Source: Suillus spraguei
Lineage: Eukaryota; Basidiomycota; Agaricomycetes; Boletales; Suillaceae
Assembly (NCBI GenBank): GCA_016800925.1
Contig: JABCPU010001172.1
Location: 1-14,016, forward strand
DNA length: 14,016 nucleotides
Direction: 5' to 3'
Shown: piece by piece, positions 1 to 9,243 of the stretch
Numbering within the stretch: position 1 is the stretch's first letter
Layout: each line of letters opens with the position of its first letter
Program-made: the position numbers and the translations under genes
The notes under the pieces: model-generated
What the model was told of the DNA's origin: nothing
Seen by the model: only the letters and a program-made list of their open reading frames with translations
Database searches by the model: none

Positions 1-4
1 AATA

Positions 5-38
5 GGCCTCAGTCAAACACCACCAACATCACATGATG
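5..38 (+). repeat. Left terminal inverted repeat of the Tc1/mariner-like element
   Basis: Starts GGCCTCAGTC directly after TA and matches the reverse complement of 821-854 at 33 of 34 positions. The mismatch lies in the inner palindrome: CATCACATGATG here against CATCACGTGATG at the right end. Confidence 0.9.
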
Positions 39-176
39 TGACAATGGTGTGACTCTGACTCAAACTTTGCGGTGCGTAAAAGCTGAGCGCTGAGCGCTGA
101 GCCTGAGGGGAGAGGGTACAGATAATAGAAAGGTATATATAGTAGACTAGTAGTTGTATAAAGATATATAGGTGCT

Positions 177-644
177 TTAATTGAGCTCGGCGAGATCATC
201 GAAAACAGACAGTGGGAGAGTGCGGTGACCACAATACTTTTTCGTCGCAAATGCAGCTTGCTTGCCGTTCAAACCCTTGCGGTATGCGTCCATAAAACAT
301 AGTGATCGTGTAGCAAACCTGTACAACACAATGTCATTAAGAAAGTAATATAAAGATAGTGTTACTCACTTTCGCATTGATACAAGTGGAACAGCTTCAA
401 GAGAATCAATAACGTTCTGCATGAGCACTGCCTCGGACGAGCTCGGCGGCAATTGTCGATAATGGCGCTTGGCAAATCCCCAGCACTGCTCGATGAAGTT
501 GAGTTCACAATGAATGATTTTCTTCTTCTTGACGAGTGCCTTTGCAAGATTGGCATTCCTTGCTGAGTCTGCGCGAGTCCGTTTGCCATTGCTGGCGAGG
601 CAAGAGGAGTAGGTGTCTGACTTAGTCAGCAAGACTGACCACAA
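177..644 (-). pseudogene. C-terminal fragment of a DDE_3 (IS630/Tc1-type) transposase, two exons
   Basis: Exon 1 is 370-644 on the minus strand and exon 2 is 177-318. They are joined by a 51-base intron (319-369) with GTGAGT donor and TACAG acceptor. Splicing rebuilds the continuous family C-terminus: HCELNFIEQCWG, a middle part ending in PLVSMRK, then FATRS, FMDAYRKGLNGKQ and a terminal HRTLP block. In DDE_3 transposases the E of the LNxIExxWG motif is the third catalytic acid, and it is present here. The first two catalytic acids and the DNA-binding domain are missing. The spliced product would be about 138 residues if translation began at the ATG at 644. The fragment contains no stop. It could encode a short DNA-binding or regulatory peptide, but nothing in the sequence proves that. 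Confidence 0.75.
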
Positions 645-709
645 ATCGTGTTATTACATTGCTTTACAGGCAATAATGGGAATTCTGTTTCCTGCGAATG
701 GCAGGGGGG

Positions 710-717
710 TTATATAG
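710..717 (-). promoter_or_regulatory. Possible TATA box for the transposase fragment
   Basis: The minus strand reads CTATATAA about 66 bases upstream of the ATG at 644 and inside the element. The position is reasonable for a fungal promoter, but the motif is short and untested. Confidence 0.3.
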
Positions 718-820
718 GCTGTAGCGCCCGAAAGCCATTTACTATTTAATTGAGTGTAGCCTCTGAAATAAGCAATTGTCACGCTTTCCTCCCTCAAAAT
801 CGCAGCAGTGTGACTAAATA

Positions 821-854
821 CATCACGTGATGTTGGTGGTGTTTGACTGAGGCC
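821..854 (-). repeat. Right terminal inverted repeat of the Tc1/mariner-like element
   Basis: Ends GACTGAGGCC directly before TA. Its inner 12 bases (821-832, CATCACGTGATG) are a perfect palindrome containing TCACGTGA, an E-box-like core. This could be a transposase or host-factor site, but that is inference. Confidence 0.9.
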
Positions 855-856
855 TA

Positions 857-1825
857 TCTTAGCAGCAGCAGCAGCATCTGGGATCATCCGGCGGACTCGC
901 ACTCTCGTACGCTACGCACCCTAATGATTTGGCATTGCTTGGATACGTGGATTACCAGTACCACAATGATGCGACTTCTAGGCTGTTTAATCGTGAAGTC
1001 TTTTCCCCATTTTGCGTTGTTTCTGTGGGCCCAATTTGTCGACACCTAGGCCTTCAAGCATCTCATGGAGTGTCTGCAAGTGCGCCGCTCGCATCATCAT
1101 GATCATGATCATGTCCTTTTCCCAAAGAATTTTCGTGTGCCGACAAAGGATTTGTTGATGTAATCGATTAGCGAGATAGTTGCAGGCTAGAATAACCTTC
1201 AAATGTTGCACGTTAGTCTTTTATATGAACAGGTTTTCACTCACGGCCTCTTTGCAGGTGCTCCAAGAGTCATATTTCTCCGTTTCGGATCTCAGACTCC
1301 GGTAATGGAATTTTGCTGCTCCCGTTCTGTGACGATATCAATCCCTTTAGCTTGGTACGGCCCTTCCTGCTTTCATGCGGCATTCTTCCGAAATGCTTAT
1401 CAATTCATCTGATTCTTTACTACGAGAGTTCGGACGAACGTTTCCCCGAACATCTCTTCTCTTGTTTCATGCATCCCAGGGAACTCAGATTTAAGATTAA
1501 ACTTGCAGGGAACATTAGGCGATGAAGCTAGCAACGAACCGGTCGCTCTCATTCCTCCCATGTTGCATCCATACGCACAATATCAGAGGTGTTACTTATT
1601 ATGTTGAATCAAACAGGGGCATATACGTGCAGGCATCATAGTGAGGTTACCAGAATAGACAAGACGGAGGGTGGCTTTTAGGATGAAGTATTTGAGTTTG
1701 AAGAACTTGGAAAAAAAAGGCGGGAAACATGCATTTTGATGCTGTGCTGCATGGTCGAGTGACACCTGGTAAAAAGTCACCTGACAATTCTGTACCCACT
1801 AGTAAATCCAGTTCATGGCGCGCAC
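857..1825. other. No confident gene; one open frame without a start at 863-1102
   Basis: No homology is recognisable. Directly after the transposon there is a CAG run (860-876) preceded by TTAG, which could be a splice acceptor. It opens a plus-strand frame without an ATG from 863 to the TGA at 1100-1102 (79 codons). The composition looks plausible for protein, but I do not recognise the product. A short ATCATG repeat lies at about 1092-1110. Other frames on both strands are short and overlap one another. The rest (1103-1825) holds nothing I can name. Confidence 0.4.
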
Positions 1826-1831
1826 ACGACT

Positions 1832-1992
1832 GAATCGTCGTTTGAATCGTTAACTTTGACTGTCACTGTTTAATATAGTGACAGTCAAAGTTAACGATTC
1901 GATGACGATTTTGGGATCGATTATTGTACGATTCAAAACAGGTGAATCGTGGCTTCCAATTGTGCCATCGGATTCATCCACGATGCACGATT
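1832..1992. repeat. Hairpin and clustered GAATCGT/ACGATTC repeats (possible foldback element)
   Basis: Bases 1844-1867 and 1877-1900 form a perfect 24-base inverted repeat around a 9-base loop. With small gaps the similarity extends outward to about 1832 and 1912. The word GAATCGT or its complement (some copies lacking the last base) occurs at 1832, 1844, 1894, 1905, 1928, 1944 and 1987, in mixed orientation. This suggests a small foldback or MITE-like element, or a site cluster. No target duplication could be established. Confidence 0.6.
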
Positions 1993-2865
1993 ATGTAAGT
2001 TTATTCGAACAAATACAAAATCATAACTTTGTTATTGAGTAAGGTTAATTGTAAACCAGACACGTGCAATTGGTATTTTATGTAAACGCATGCAGTGCTG
2101 CATCATCACCTGTTCTCATGCCCTCCACACCTTCACTTGAGCACAAACATCCAATTAATACCGGCGGTAACCTGTCGACGTGTCGTTCCGGTCTTAGTAA
2201 TCTTATGTTTGAATGATTATTTTTCGTATCATGGCTTCCAGTCCATCGACATTGGGTACTCCATCATTTGTTCCTCCTGCCTCACTCGTAGCTTCAGAGT
2301 TCCCTAACGACGGGATCTCTGTAGTGTCAGCCTGTATGACAAGATACGTGATTTATGGGACCGTTAGAGAAGGATGGACGAAAATTGTTGACCGACGTAA
2401 ATGGGGGTGAGCGCAGAGAATAAAAGAGGGTGCCGGTGAGGTGCCGATTCTCAAGTGAAGTCCTTACGAACGGGACGCACGAGATGTGTGCTCGACCCAA
2501 GCACACGTGGAGGATTTTCGCATGGTACGCCTGGCCAAATTTCACGCATCATCCACTGGGAAGTGGCCACAGGCCTGAAGCTACCGAGTTGACGAATGTC
2601 GTCAATTCAACAACTCGATCGTCTCGAGACAACCCTGGCAACGCTTGCTACAGTAACCTTGGCACTGACGTTCTACCATGAGGCCATCTCTTTGGAAGTG
2701 AACGTAACACGAGCCAATGAACCATGGGTAATTAAACAGGCGTATTGCCTGGGATCAACCTTGCACTCATGTCGACTCGGACAGCAACCATTCTGTCATC
2801 GCTTTTTCGCGGGGGGATAGTTTGGTACGTGGCTAACGTGCCCACCTTTGCCACCCATTCGCTAG
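1993..2865. other. Upstream region of the protease gene; weak short open frames only
   Basis: No recognised gene. A plus-strand frame from ATG 2231 to TGA 2408-2410 (59 residues) has an ordinary protein-like composition, and GTGAGC at its 3' end could serve as a splice donor. I cannot link it to a family or to further exons. Overlapping frames on both strands at 2327-2820 are equally unsupported. The region is most economically read as intergenic and promoter DNA of the protease. Confidence 0.35.
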
Positions 2866-2869
2866 CACA

Positions 2870-2876
2870 TATATAA
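2870..2876 (+). promoter_or_regulatory. TATA box of the aspartic protease gene
   Basis: TATATAA lies 44 bases before the start codon at 2920, a typical spacing for a fungal gene with a short 5' leader. Confidence 0.6.
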
Positions 2877-2919
2877 TGGACCACTGGGCATGTAGTATGA
2901 CATTACTTTCCAGTGAATC

Positions 2920-4387
2920 ATGCTCCCCGCTGCATCCTTGTCGACGTTTCTCCTCCTGGCTTTGTCAATCACGGGTTCGCCCGTTGAAGTTGGCAATTCC
3001 CCCGTCTCCCTCTCTATTTTCGGGAGGCTAACCGATGCCAATGGTACTGTTAACCTCTTGCAGCATGATAGAGCTCGCATGGCGGCCATTAGAGATTCCA
3101 GCGGGCGCGGTCATGCTAGTAGTGCTCCTGTGACGAGCGATGTCATAGGCTACATCGCAGTAGTCGACATTGGCAGCCCCCCCAGAACCTGTAAGTTCAA
3201 CACCAAGAAACCATGCGGCCATTGATTTATTATTGAAGATAACTTGATTGTCGACACCGGCAGCGCGAACACATGGGTTGGCGCCCACGCTAAGTACGTG
3301 GTAACCAAAACTAGCTTCAACACTCATCAGCCTGTGAGTGTCGGCTACGGTTCTGGCGACTTTGTTGGTATGACATACACCAATATCATGAGTCAAAAAT
3401 ACCCACGATTATCTATAGGAACTGAGTACCTCGACACCCTCGCTCTCGGTGGTGGGCTCACGATCAAGCAGTCGATTGGTGTTGCTTCTGCTTCGTCGGG
3501 CTTCAATGATGTTGACGGTATCCTTGGCCTGGGGCCTGTAGACTTAACACAGACTACCCTAACAAAGTCACCGAGAACCACGATCCCGACTGTGACCGAC
3601 AACCTGCATAGCCAAGACATCATTCAGCAGGCCGTCGTCAGTATCTTTTTCGAGCCCAACGGTTTGAAGAGAGAGACCAAAGGAGAACTCACCTTCGGTG
3701 GAACTGACGCTACCAAGTACACCGGTGACATTGCATACACGTAAGCTACTCCAGCTCCTACCAGGTCGATACAGACTGATAGTAGTTGTTTTTCAGTTCT
3801 ATCACCACCACCAAGCCTGCATCGAACTATTGGGGTATCAATGAGAGCATCACTTACGGCTCTCAGACGATCTTGTCCTCCACTGCTGGTATCGTTGATA
3901 CTGGCACCACCTTTATTTACATCGCCACTGGTATGTATCTAGAGTGCAGCGAATAATAATGGTCTAATCAGAATTCCATAGATGCATTCGCCAAGTATCA
4001 GTCTGCAACCGGCGCTACTCTGGATGAAGCGACTGCTCTTCTCACCGTTTCCTCTGCCAAATACAATACCCTCAAGAACCTGGATTTCCACATTGGAACA
4101 GTACGTCATTTCTGTCAGCCCTGACACTGTTTATTCACCATTTTACACAGGAAACGTTCACTCTCAGTCCTAACGCGCAAATATGGCCTCGTTCACTCAA
4201 CTCCAAAATTAATGGTGCTAAGGATGTCATATATCTCGTCGTTAGCGACATTGGAACGACCAGTGGCCATGGGCTTGACTTTATCGACGGGTACGCATTC
4301 CTCCAGCGCTTCTACTCTGTGTTCGATACCACCAACAAACGCGTCGGCTTTGCCAAAACTTCGTTCACTGATGCCACTACCAACTAA
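2920..4387 (+). CDS. Secreted aspartic protease, family A1 (polyporopepsin-like)
   Basis: Five exons: 2920-3190, 3239-3740, 3797-3930, 3982-4100 and 4151-4387. The four introns are 48-56 bases, and every junction keeps the frame, giving 420 residues. Residues 1-20 are a hydrophobic signal peptide (FLLLALSITG core). A propeptide of about 60 residues follows, then the mature two-lobed enzyme. The first catalytic motif is VDTGSANTW (Asp96) and the second is VDTGTT (Asp292). The flap tyrosine is visible in VGYGSGDF. The C-terminal QRFYSVFDTTNKRVGFAK matches the usual end of A1 proteases. The enzyme should cut proteins outside the cell at acid pH. No cysteine occurs in the whole predicted protein, so it has no disulfides; my recollection is that polyporopepsin also lacks them. 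No stops or frameshifts are seen, and CpG content is normal, unlike the flanking transposons. Start choice: the only ATG that gives a signal peptide, 44 bases after a TATA box. Confidence 0.93.
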
Positions 4388-5561
4388 CATGGAATTTCTA
4401 AAGTACACAAAGGATTGTTTTTGAGACGCAAAGCAGCATACGGATTTGAAGGCTGCATGCACATCACTTGTCTCGTTCACTTTACTTAATCTCGATACTC
4501 CTATTACGTGTCTGTCCTTCAAGTTAACGTTCTCTTCGTTCTGCATTACTACCTAGAGCTACGACCAAAATTTAATTCGACCTCTGCTTCTTATTTCCCT
4601 AAACGTATCCGTGACCTCCAAGGGACCATACCATGACCGGAATGTGCGCGCAAGCTATCCTCGCCTTTCTTAGTCACACAACGGAATCAAATTCTGTTTT
4701 TCTTCGACTACGCGAGTTCGAAACATGCTGAATTATAATTTTTAATCGGAACACACCTTGATATTCACTCATGGATGGCTTCTTTAGAAGTCCACCGTAA
4801 CTGGTCTAGCCTGGTGGTTCCTACAACAGAATCAGAAACCTGCCGACGACGAGGTTTTTTCTCACCTTAGTATTCTGTCGGAAATTTCCGACCTGCATTA
4901 CAATGACTAATGATTGAAATAAGGTTTGAAGTGAACATTTAATTATATTGTAATGCGCGTGACCTGACTTACGATCTGATTGTAATGTGACTGTCACTGT
5001 CGTTCTGAACCGCTATCAAGTATTTCATCCCTCAGGATCATTTTTGCTGTTGACAATCCTGTCCCTCTTGGATCAGCTTGACTGAATGACTCCAACTTTA
5101 CTGCCGTCAAATCTACGACTGTCTAATTGTCAATCCAATCAAAAGATGTAAACAATATCATTCAAATGTTTGGATCTCGTTGTCTAATATTATCTAAATT
5201 GCCACTCTAATATGTCAATCTTGCTCCGGCTCATCGTTGGTTCCATAGTCTTATCAATTGTGCTCATTTGGTCTTGCTGTTCTCCATCTAATTGTGCTCC
5301 TGTTGCGCTGATTATTCACTTCAAGTTGCTCATTACTTGAATCTTCTGAATCCTGGACCGCTGCTTTGTCTGTATTGCATGTCGATGCATATTAGTCTGG
5401 TGTGTAAGTCGTTATCATCCATGTGTCACACTCATCACGATGCAGTCTGCACGTTGCAACCGCATGTCAACTCCATATCCTGCTGCCAACATCTCTTGCG
5501 TTACCCTCACTGTACTCTACCTCAGTCCTGATATTAACATTGTACTGAACACTACCACAGC
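4388..5561. other. AT-rich spacer between protease and transposase pseudogene
   Basis: No gene is supported. It contains a 16-base perfect palindrome (GTCGGAAATTTCCGAC, 4877-4892), a 10-base inverted pair (4895-4904 with 4947-4956, GCATTACAAT) and repeated short words such as AATTGTGCTC (in 5255-5300). Part of it may be the 5' end of the transposon that carries the next gene. No terminal repeat could be fixed, because the partner end is not in the window. Confidence 0.5.
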
Positions 5562-8500
5562 ATGTCTGCATATCTGCAATACATACAGGATGAAAATGGC
5601 AAGTCTGTGATACTTGTGGATGCAGTTTCAAGCCAAAAGGCTTCGACAGTCACCAAAGAGCTTGCGAGTGACGTGCAAGAGAGTCTGAAGAAGATGCTGA
5701 GCAATGGGCTTCGGTCCCATGCATACAAGGTTCATCGTGGGTTGTTTTGCTAATAGTACAATTTCACTAACATTAATAACACTGATATTTACAGCTGCTC
5801 CTGCGCCAGCCTTATCTGCACAAGCTGCACATCACAATGGTGAGTTTTATATTTTGACTTGGGTATTTTAGGTCAATGTATAGCCTGCAATAGGGCAAAC
5901 TTGGATTGAGCACAGCCACAACTATGATTATGATAATGACCAATATAACACCAATGATGTTGACACGTCGTCAGGTAAGTTGCAGTCATTATATGGTGTT
6001 CTGAGTCTTGACTATTATGTTTCAATTTATTAGATCACTCCGGGCCTGAGGATGTCCCTGGACAAGCTATGGATGATATCCATATTGAATTTCACCCGCA
6101 TGCAAGGATCCAAACACGCATTGAAGCATTCTCCAATTTCACATGACACCACCATGCCGAGTCACCCCGCCCAGAACACCAGCCTTGGCTTCCATTTGGA
6201 TGTTGACTTGACTTTGAGGTCGCAGAAGTGGCACATGAAGCTGCACTCACCCATGAACAAACCACATGTATCATCCGGCTGGTTCAACACAGTAGGACTG
6301 AAGACTTCACACTCAAAAATTATGCTGATGTTCAGAACACTTGGGAAGCAGTGTCCCACTGCTTGACACCAGTAAGTAATGTCTATATCACCCTCACACA
6401 CCATCTGATTCCTCCAGTTTGAAAATGATACTATTACAGTACCACTCGATGGCACAGACCTAAAATATACAGTTTACTTTCGCCTGCTTTGGGATTGGGT
6501 GGTTGATATCCTGCGACACCCTGTGATTGGCCCTCATTGTGTTTTTGATGGACAAATGTTCATTAGGTTCATCGATGAACCATGGACTGCAGACACATTC
6601 TGAGAATGCCAGGTATGTATTCCATGTTATACTGTGATGTGCTACTGATGTCTTACAATGTTACTATATAGTCTCAGATACCTCCAGATGCGAAACCATT
6701 AGCATTTATATTGTATGCTGACAAGTCAAAGCTGTCGTCATTTGGTCATGAGAAAGGATATCTGTAATTGCTCGGTTGGTGAATCTTCCAGTCACTATCA
6801 GAAATGGAAACAGGATGGGTGGGGGACAGGTGGTTGGATGGCTCCCACTGGTATGTTCCATGGCTTTCTTTCATAAGTTTACATATAGAGCTAACCATCT
6901 CATAGGTCAAAGATGACCCAAAATACAAAGGTACACAACAGTTTGCTAACTTCAAAGCAGCTGTGTGGCATGCATCCATCAAGGAGGTACTTGCATCGAT
7001 TGTACCACCTTCAAAACTTGGCCAATGGACGAACTGTTGGGACAATATTGCAAGACTCTTTTATACCCTGGTGTTGATACTGTCTGTGGACTACGAGGAG
7101 CAGTTGGTTTCTATGTTAACTTTACTTTATGTTGTTTAACTTCTGATGTTTCAGGTGTGTGATGTTGCTCACTCAGGGTGTTATGAGTAACTTTCCACGT
7201 CCAGTCTGTCTGATTCCTGAAGACGAGTTGTCTTCTGTCATGCCTCATACCTATACTCTTCACACAAGTCATGCAACAAACACCCTTTTGACCAAAGCAA
7301 GGGCAGAGCGCCGCAAAGAACGACGGGAGGCAATACTTAAGAGTCAGTCAATTCGTGATGTCATTGTATGATATTGTTTGATTTCATGCATTGTAACCAT
7401 CTCACTTAATTACTTTCAGAATGCATTTTACGATATGAATTCAAAACTATTGATGTACACTGTGCACTATGCTATGACCGACTTCATGTTGTCCTTCAGA
7501 GTCTCTTTGGGGATCACATGTGGCTGGAACTCCAACTACTAATTGGCCTTTTGGGACGTGACATAGCTGCGAAAATCGACAAGAAGTACATGTATGTTGA
7601 GTTTCATAGCAGATTATATTACTTCTTGCTCTACATGTAATAGTTTCAATGGACTGCCTTGTTGGTGCAATCTGAACCATTTCGACGCCGTGATGGCCAT
7701 AACATTCACTGATGGAAGTAAATATGAAGATATCTTCTAAGGTAACTGATCTATCTAAGTGGCAAGTCAATGTCATATACTAATAATATGGCCATGTACT
7801 GTTGTAAATCAGCTGATTACTTTCGCAGCTCACAATGTTCTTCCAAACACCAATGAAAGCAAAGTCGCTTACCTTCTCCTTCAATGTATTTGTGCATACC
7901 TCGAGGTGGACCTATATGCAGCACTAGAGGTACATACCACAACAATGATTGCTGCAGGATGAGAAGCCCTTCAAGATTTCTCTGAGTTAATAAATGTAAG
8001 TTATTATGCGGCTTTCCTGATCACCCTTCAAATTATTATTTCATTTGTTAGAAATATATTTGGAAGTCTCAAGCTATATGACCAGACAAGAACTGGTCAT
8101 TTCCAAAGAACCATCTAGCTGCCCACCTATTTGACAACATAGAGGCCAAGGGAGTGACTTGCAACTACAACACAAACCAAATGAGAAGTGTTATGGCCCC
8201 CTGAAGGACTCCTATGAACAATGGGCCAATTTTAAAAATGTCGCACCACAGGTTTGTTGTTCTATTTTGATATCATTGCTTCTAGGTTTAATATAGTAGG
8301 CTACATACAGATTTTGCATGCAGACCATTGGTCTCTTGTTTCTGAGTTTATCCGTGGTCGAGTAGATGGACTAGATGCATACAACACTCAGATGGCTGAA
8401 GACGAGGACAGCGAGAATGACCAAGATACTCACATCCCATCCAGCTTCCACATCAGATTTGGATCCCAGCAACCACAGATGTCTCTCGAGGCAATTGAGG

Positions 8501-8610
8501 AACAACATATCAACAATCCCTCCTTTAGACAGTTCCACACAAAACTCAATGCGTTCTTAAACACTTTGCCTGCTATTACACAGCTGGTGAACATGTTACC
8601 ATTGGACAAA
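5562..8610 (+). pseudogene. Plavaka/KDZ-like basidiomycete transposase, degenerate
   Basis: Thirteen exons can be traced: 5562-5736, 5795-5839, 5894-5974, 6034-6371, 6418-6612, 6672-6850, 6906-7102, 7155-7365, 7420-7591, 7644-7741, 7813-7995, 8052-8251 and 8311-8610. All introns begin GT and end AG. Conserved blocks recalled from a large Agaricomycete transposase family appear in order: FIDEPWTADTF, ILYADKSKLSSFG, GGGQVVGWLPL, SVDYEEQ, SQSIRDVI, YDRLH, LFGDHMW, NLNHFDAVM, FTDGSKYEDI, YLEVDLYAALEVHT, KNWSFPK, HLFDNIEAKGVT, then ADHWSLVSEFIR. In-frame stops lie at 6144, 6204, 6601, 7960 and 8079. Frameshifts lie near 6764, 7445, 7735 and 8177. Several arginines expected by the family are cysteine here (codons 7660, 7666, 8160). 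The gene stops in an intron where an LTR begins. The family name is from memory; transposase of this group is more certain than the exact label. Confidence 0.72.
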
Positions 8611-8812
8611 GTAAGTCCATTTTGGAAGTTGCCACTCATATTGTTACAGTCGTACGTACCCCTATTCATTTTCTCTTTGTCTCCTTTACTTGTATATTAC
8701 ATAACATGACTCAGACTCATATGCTCAACGCATCTGTACTATAGTTGCCTTCCTTCTTTGGATACGCACTTACGTTCTCACGTCTCTCTTGATCCGTGTG
8801 CACATATTGACC

Positions 8813-8820
8813 TATTTAAG
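8813..8820 (+). promoter_or_regulatory. LTR TATA box
   Basis: TATTTAAG lies about 34 bases before 8847, where the self-priming sequence predicts that transcription starts. Confidence 0.5.
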
Positions 8821-8846
8821 CACGTTGTATTACGCTTGTATACTTT

Positions 8847-8857
8847 ACTTTAATCTT
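8847..8857 (+). other. Predicted 5' end of the retrotransposon RNA (self-primer)
   Basis: ACTTTAATCTT is the exact reverse complement of 9117-9127 and lies where a start site is expected downstream of the TATA box. Bases outside the 11 do not pair, as expected if the RNA begins at 8847. In Tf1-type elements the first 11 bases of the RNA fold onto the primer-binding site and are cleaved to prime minus-strand synthesis. Confidence 0.65.
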
Positions 8858-8884
8858 ACTGGGTTTTACCTGGAACATCCTTCG

Positions 8885-8969
8885 CTTAGGTCTCCAACCT
8901 AAGTCGTCTGAATTGTCTCTAAGTCTAAGCACTCCTTAGCCTTAGTCTCTATTCTGAAGAACCTCTTAG
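8885..8969 (+). repeat. CTTAG/CTAAG hairpin cluster in the LTR leader
   Basis: Seven CTTAG or CTAAG words occur within 85 bases (8885, 8899, 8919, 8925, 8935, 8941, 8965). They can form a 6-base-pair hairpin (8885-8890 with 8898-8903). They can also form an 11-base hairpin with one mismatch (8919-8929 with 8935-8945). These would lie in the RNA between the self-primer and the primer-binding site. Confidence 0.6.
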
Positions 8970-9116
8970 ACTTGTCTTTGAGGCAGAACCCTTGATAGTA
9001 CTTGGAACGCGTTCCTTGTACTTTCACCTTGTTCTCTTTTGAACATTGTAGAACTTCCCAGCAGACCATCTGTGTCTTTTCACTGTCGCTGGTGATGCCA
9101 CCCCAGTTTGTAACAA

Positions 9117-9127
9117 AAGATTAAAGT
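9117..9127 (+). other. Primer-binding site, self-primed type
   Basis: AAGATTAAAGT begins one base after the LTR end, the normal place for a retrotransposon primer-binding site. It is perfectly complementary to 8847-8857 and does not resemble the TGG start typical of sites paired with a tRNA CCA end. Confidence 0.7.
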
Positions 9128-9243
9128 CCACCTGATCGTCGACTATCCAGTCTTCGACCCTGAAACCTGATAAAGCCCTAACGGACAGCAAGACCGCGCG
9201 TGTAGGCACTGAAAAAGTATAACTCACCAGACGAATCACCATC

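Larger units (their letters stand above)
5..854 (-). mobile_element. Non-autonomous Tc1/mariner-like DNA transposon, internally deleted
   Basis: Two 34-base inverted repeats bound the element (5-38 and 821-854), differing at one base, and each outer end is directly next to a TA dinucleotide (3-4 and 855-856). TA target duplication is the hallmark of the Tc1/mariner/IS630 group. The only coding content is the C-terminal part of a DDE transposase on the minus strand. The N-terminal DNA-binding domain and the first two catalytic acids are absent, so the copy cannot move by itself. It could in principle be moved in trans by a full-length relative. The superfamily call rests on agreement between the TA ends and the DDE_3-type LNxIExxWG motif inside. 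Confidence 0.82.
8642..9115 (+). repeat. 5' long terminal repeat of the Gypsy element
   Basis: The 474-base stretch starts TGTTAC and ends GTAACA, a 6-base inverted terminal pair in the TG...CA pattern of LTRs. It contains a TATA-like box at 8813. It is followed one base later by a primer-binding sequence and then, after a leader, by gag. The second LTR is not in the window, so the borders rest on these signals and not on an LTR-LTR alignment. Confidence 0.75.

Noticed and set aside
654..902. Minus-strand 82-residue frame crossing the right TIR
   Set aside because: It runs through the transposon end and shows no transposase motif. It is best explained as chance.
2596..2820. 74-residue frame with a hydrophobic start before the protease
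   Set aside because: It overlaps other equally long frames and the likely protease promoter. No family resemblance.
3028..3396. Minus-strand 122-residue open frame
   Set aside because: It overlaps protease exons 1 and 2, which carry clear family motifs.
4877..4956. Palindrome and short inverted pair as ends of a transposon
   Set aside because: The repeats are only 8-10 bases per arm and no target duplication is visible. They were recorded as spacer features only.
5292..5531. 79-residue Cys-rich plus-strand frame
   Set aside because: No motif, no splice context and an AT-rich spacer setting. The cysteines are scattered and fit no known small-protein pattern.
8254..8709. A single 151-residue open frame
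   Set aside because: It reads through two introns and into the LTR. Only 8311-8610 matches the transposase family, and the rest is chance translation.
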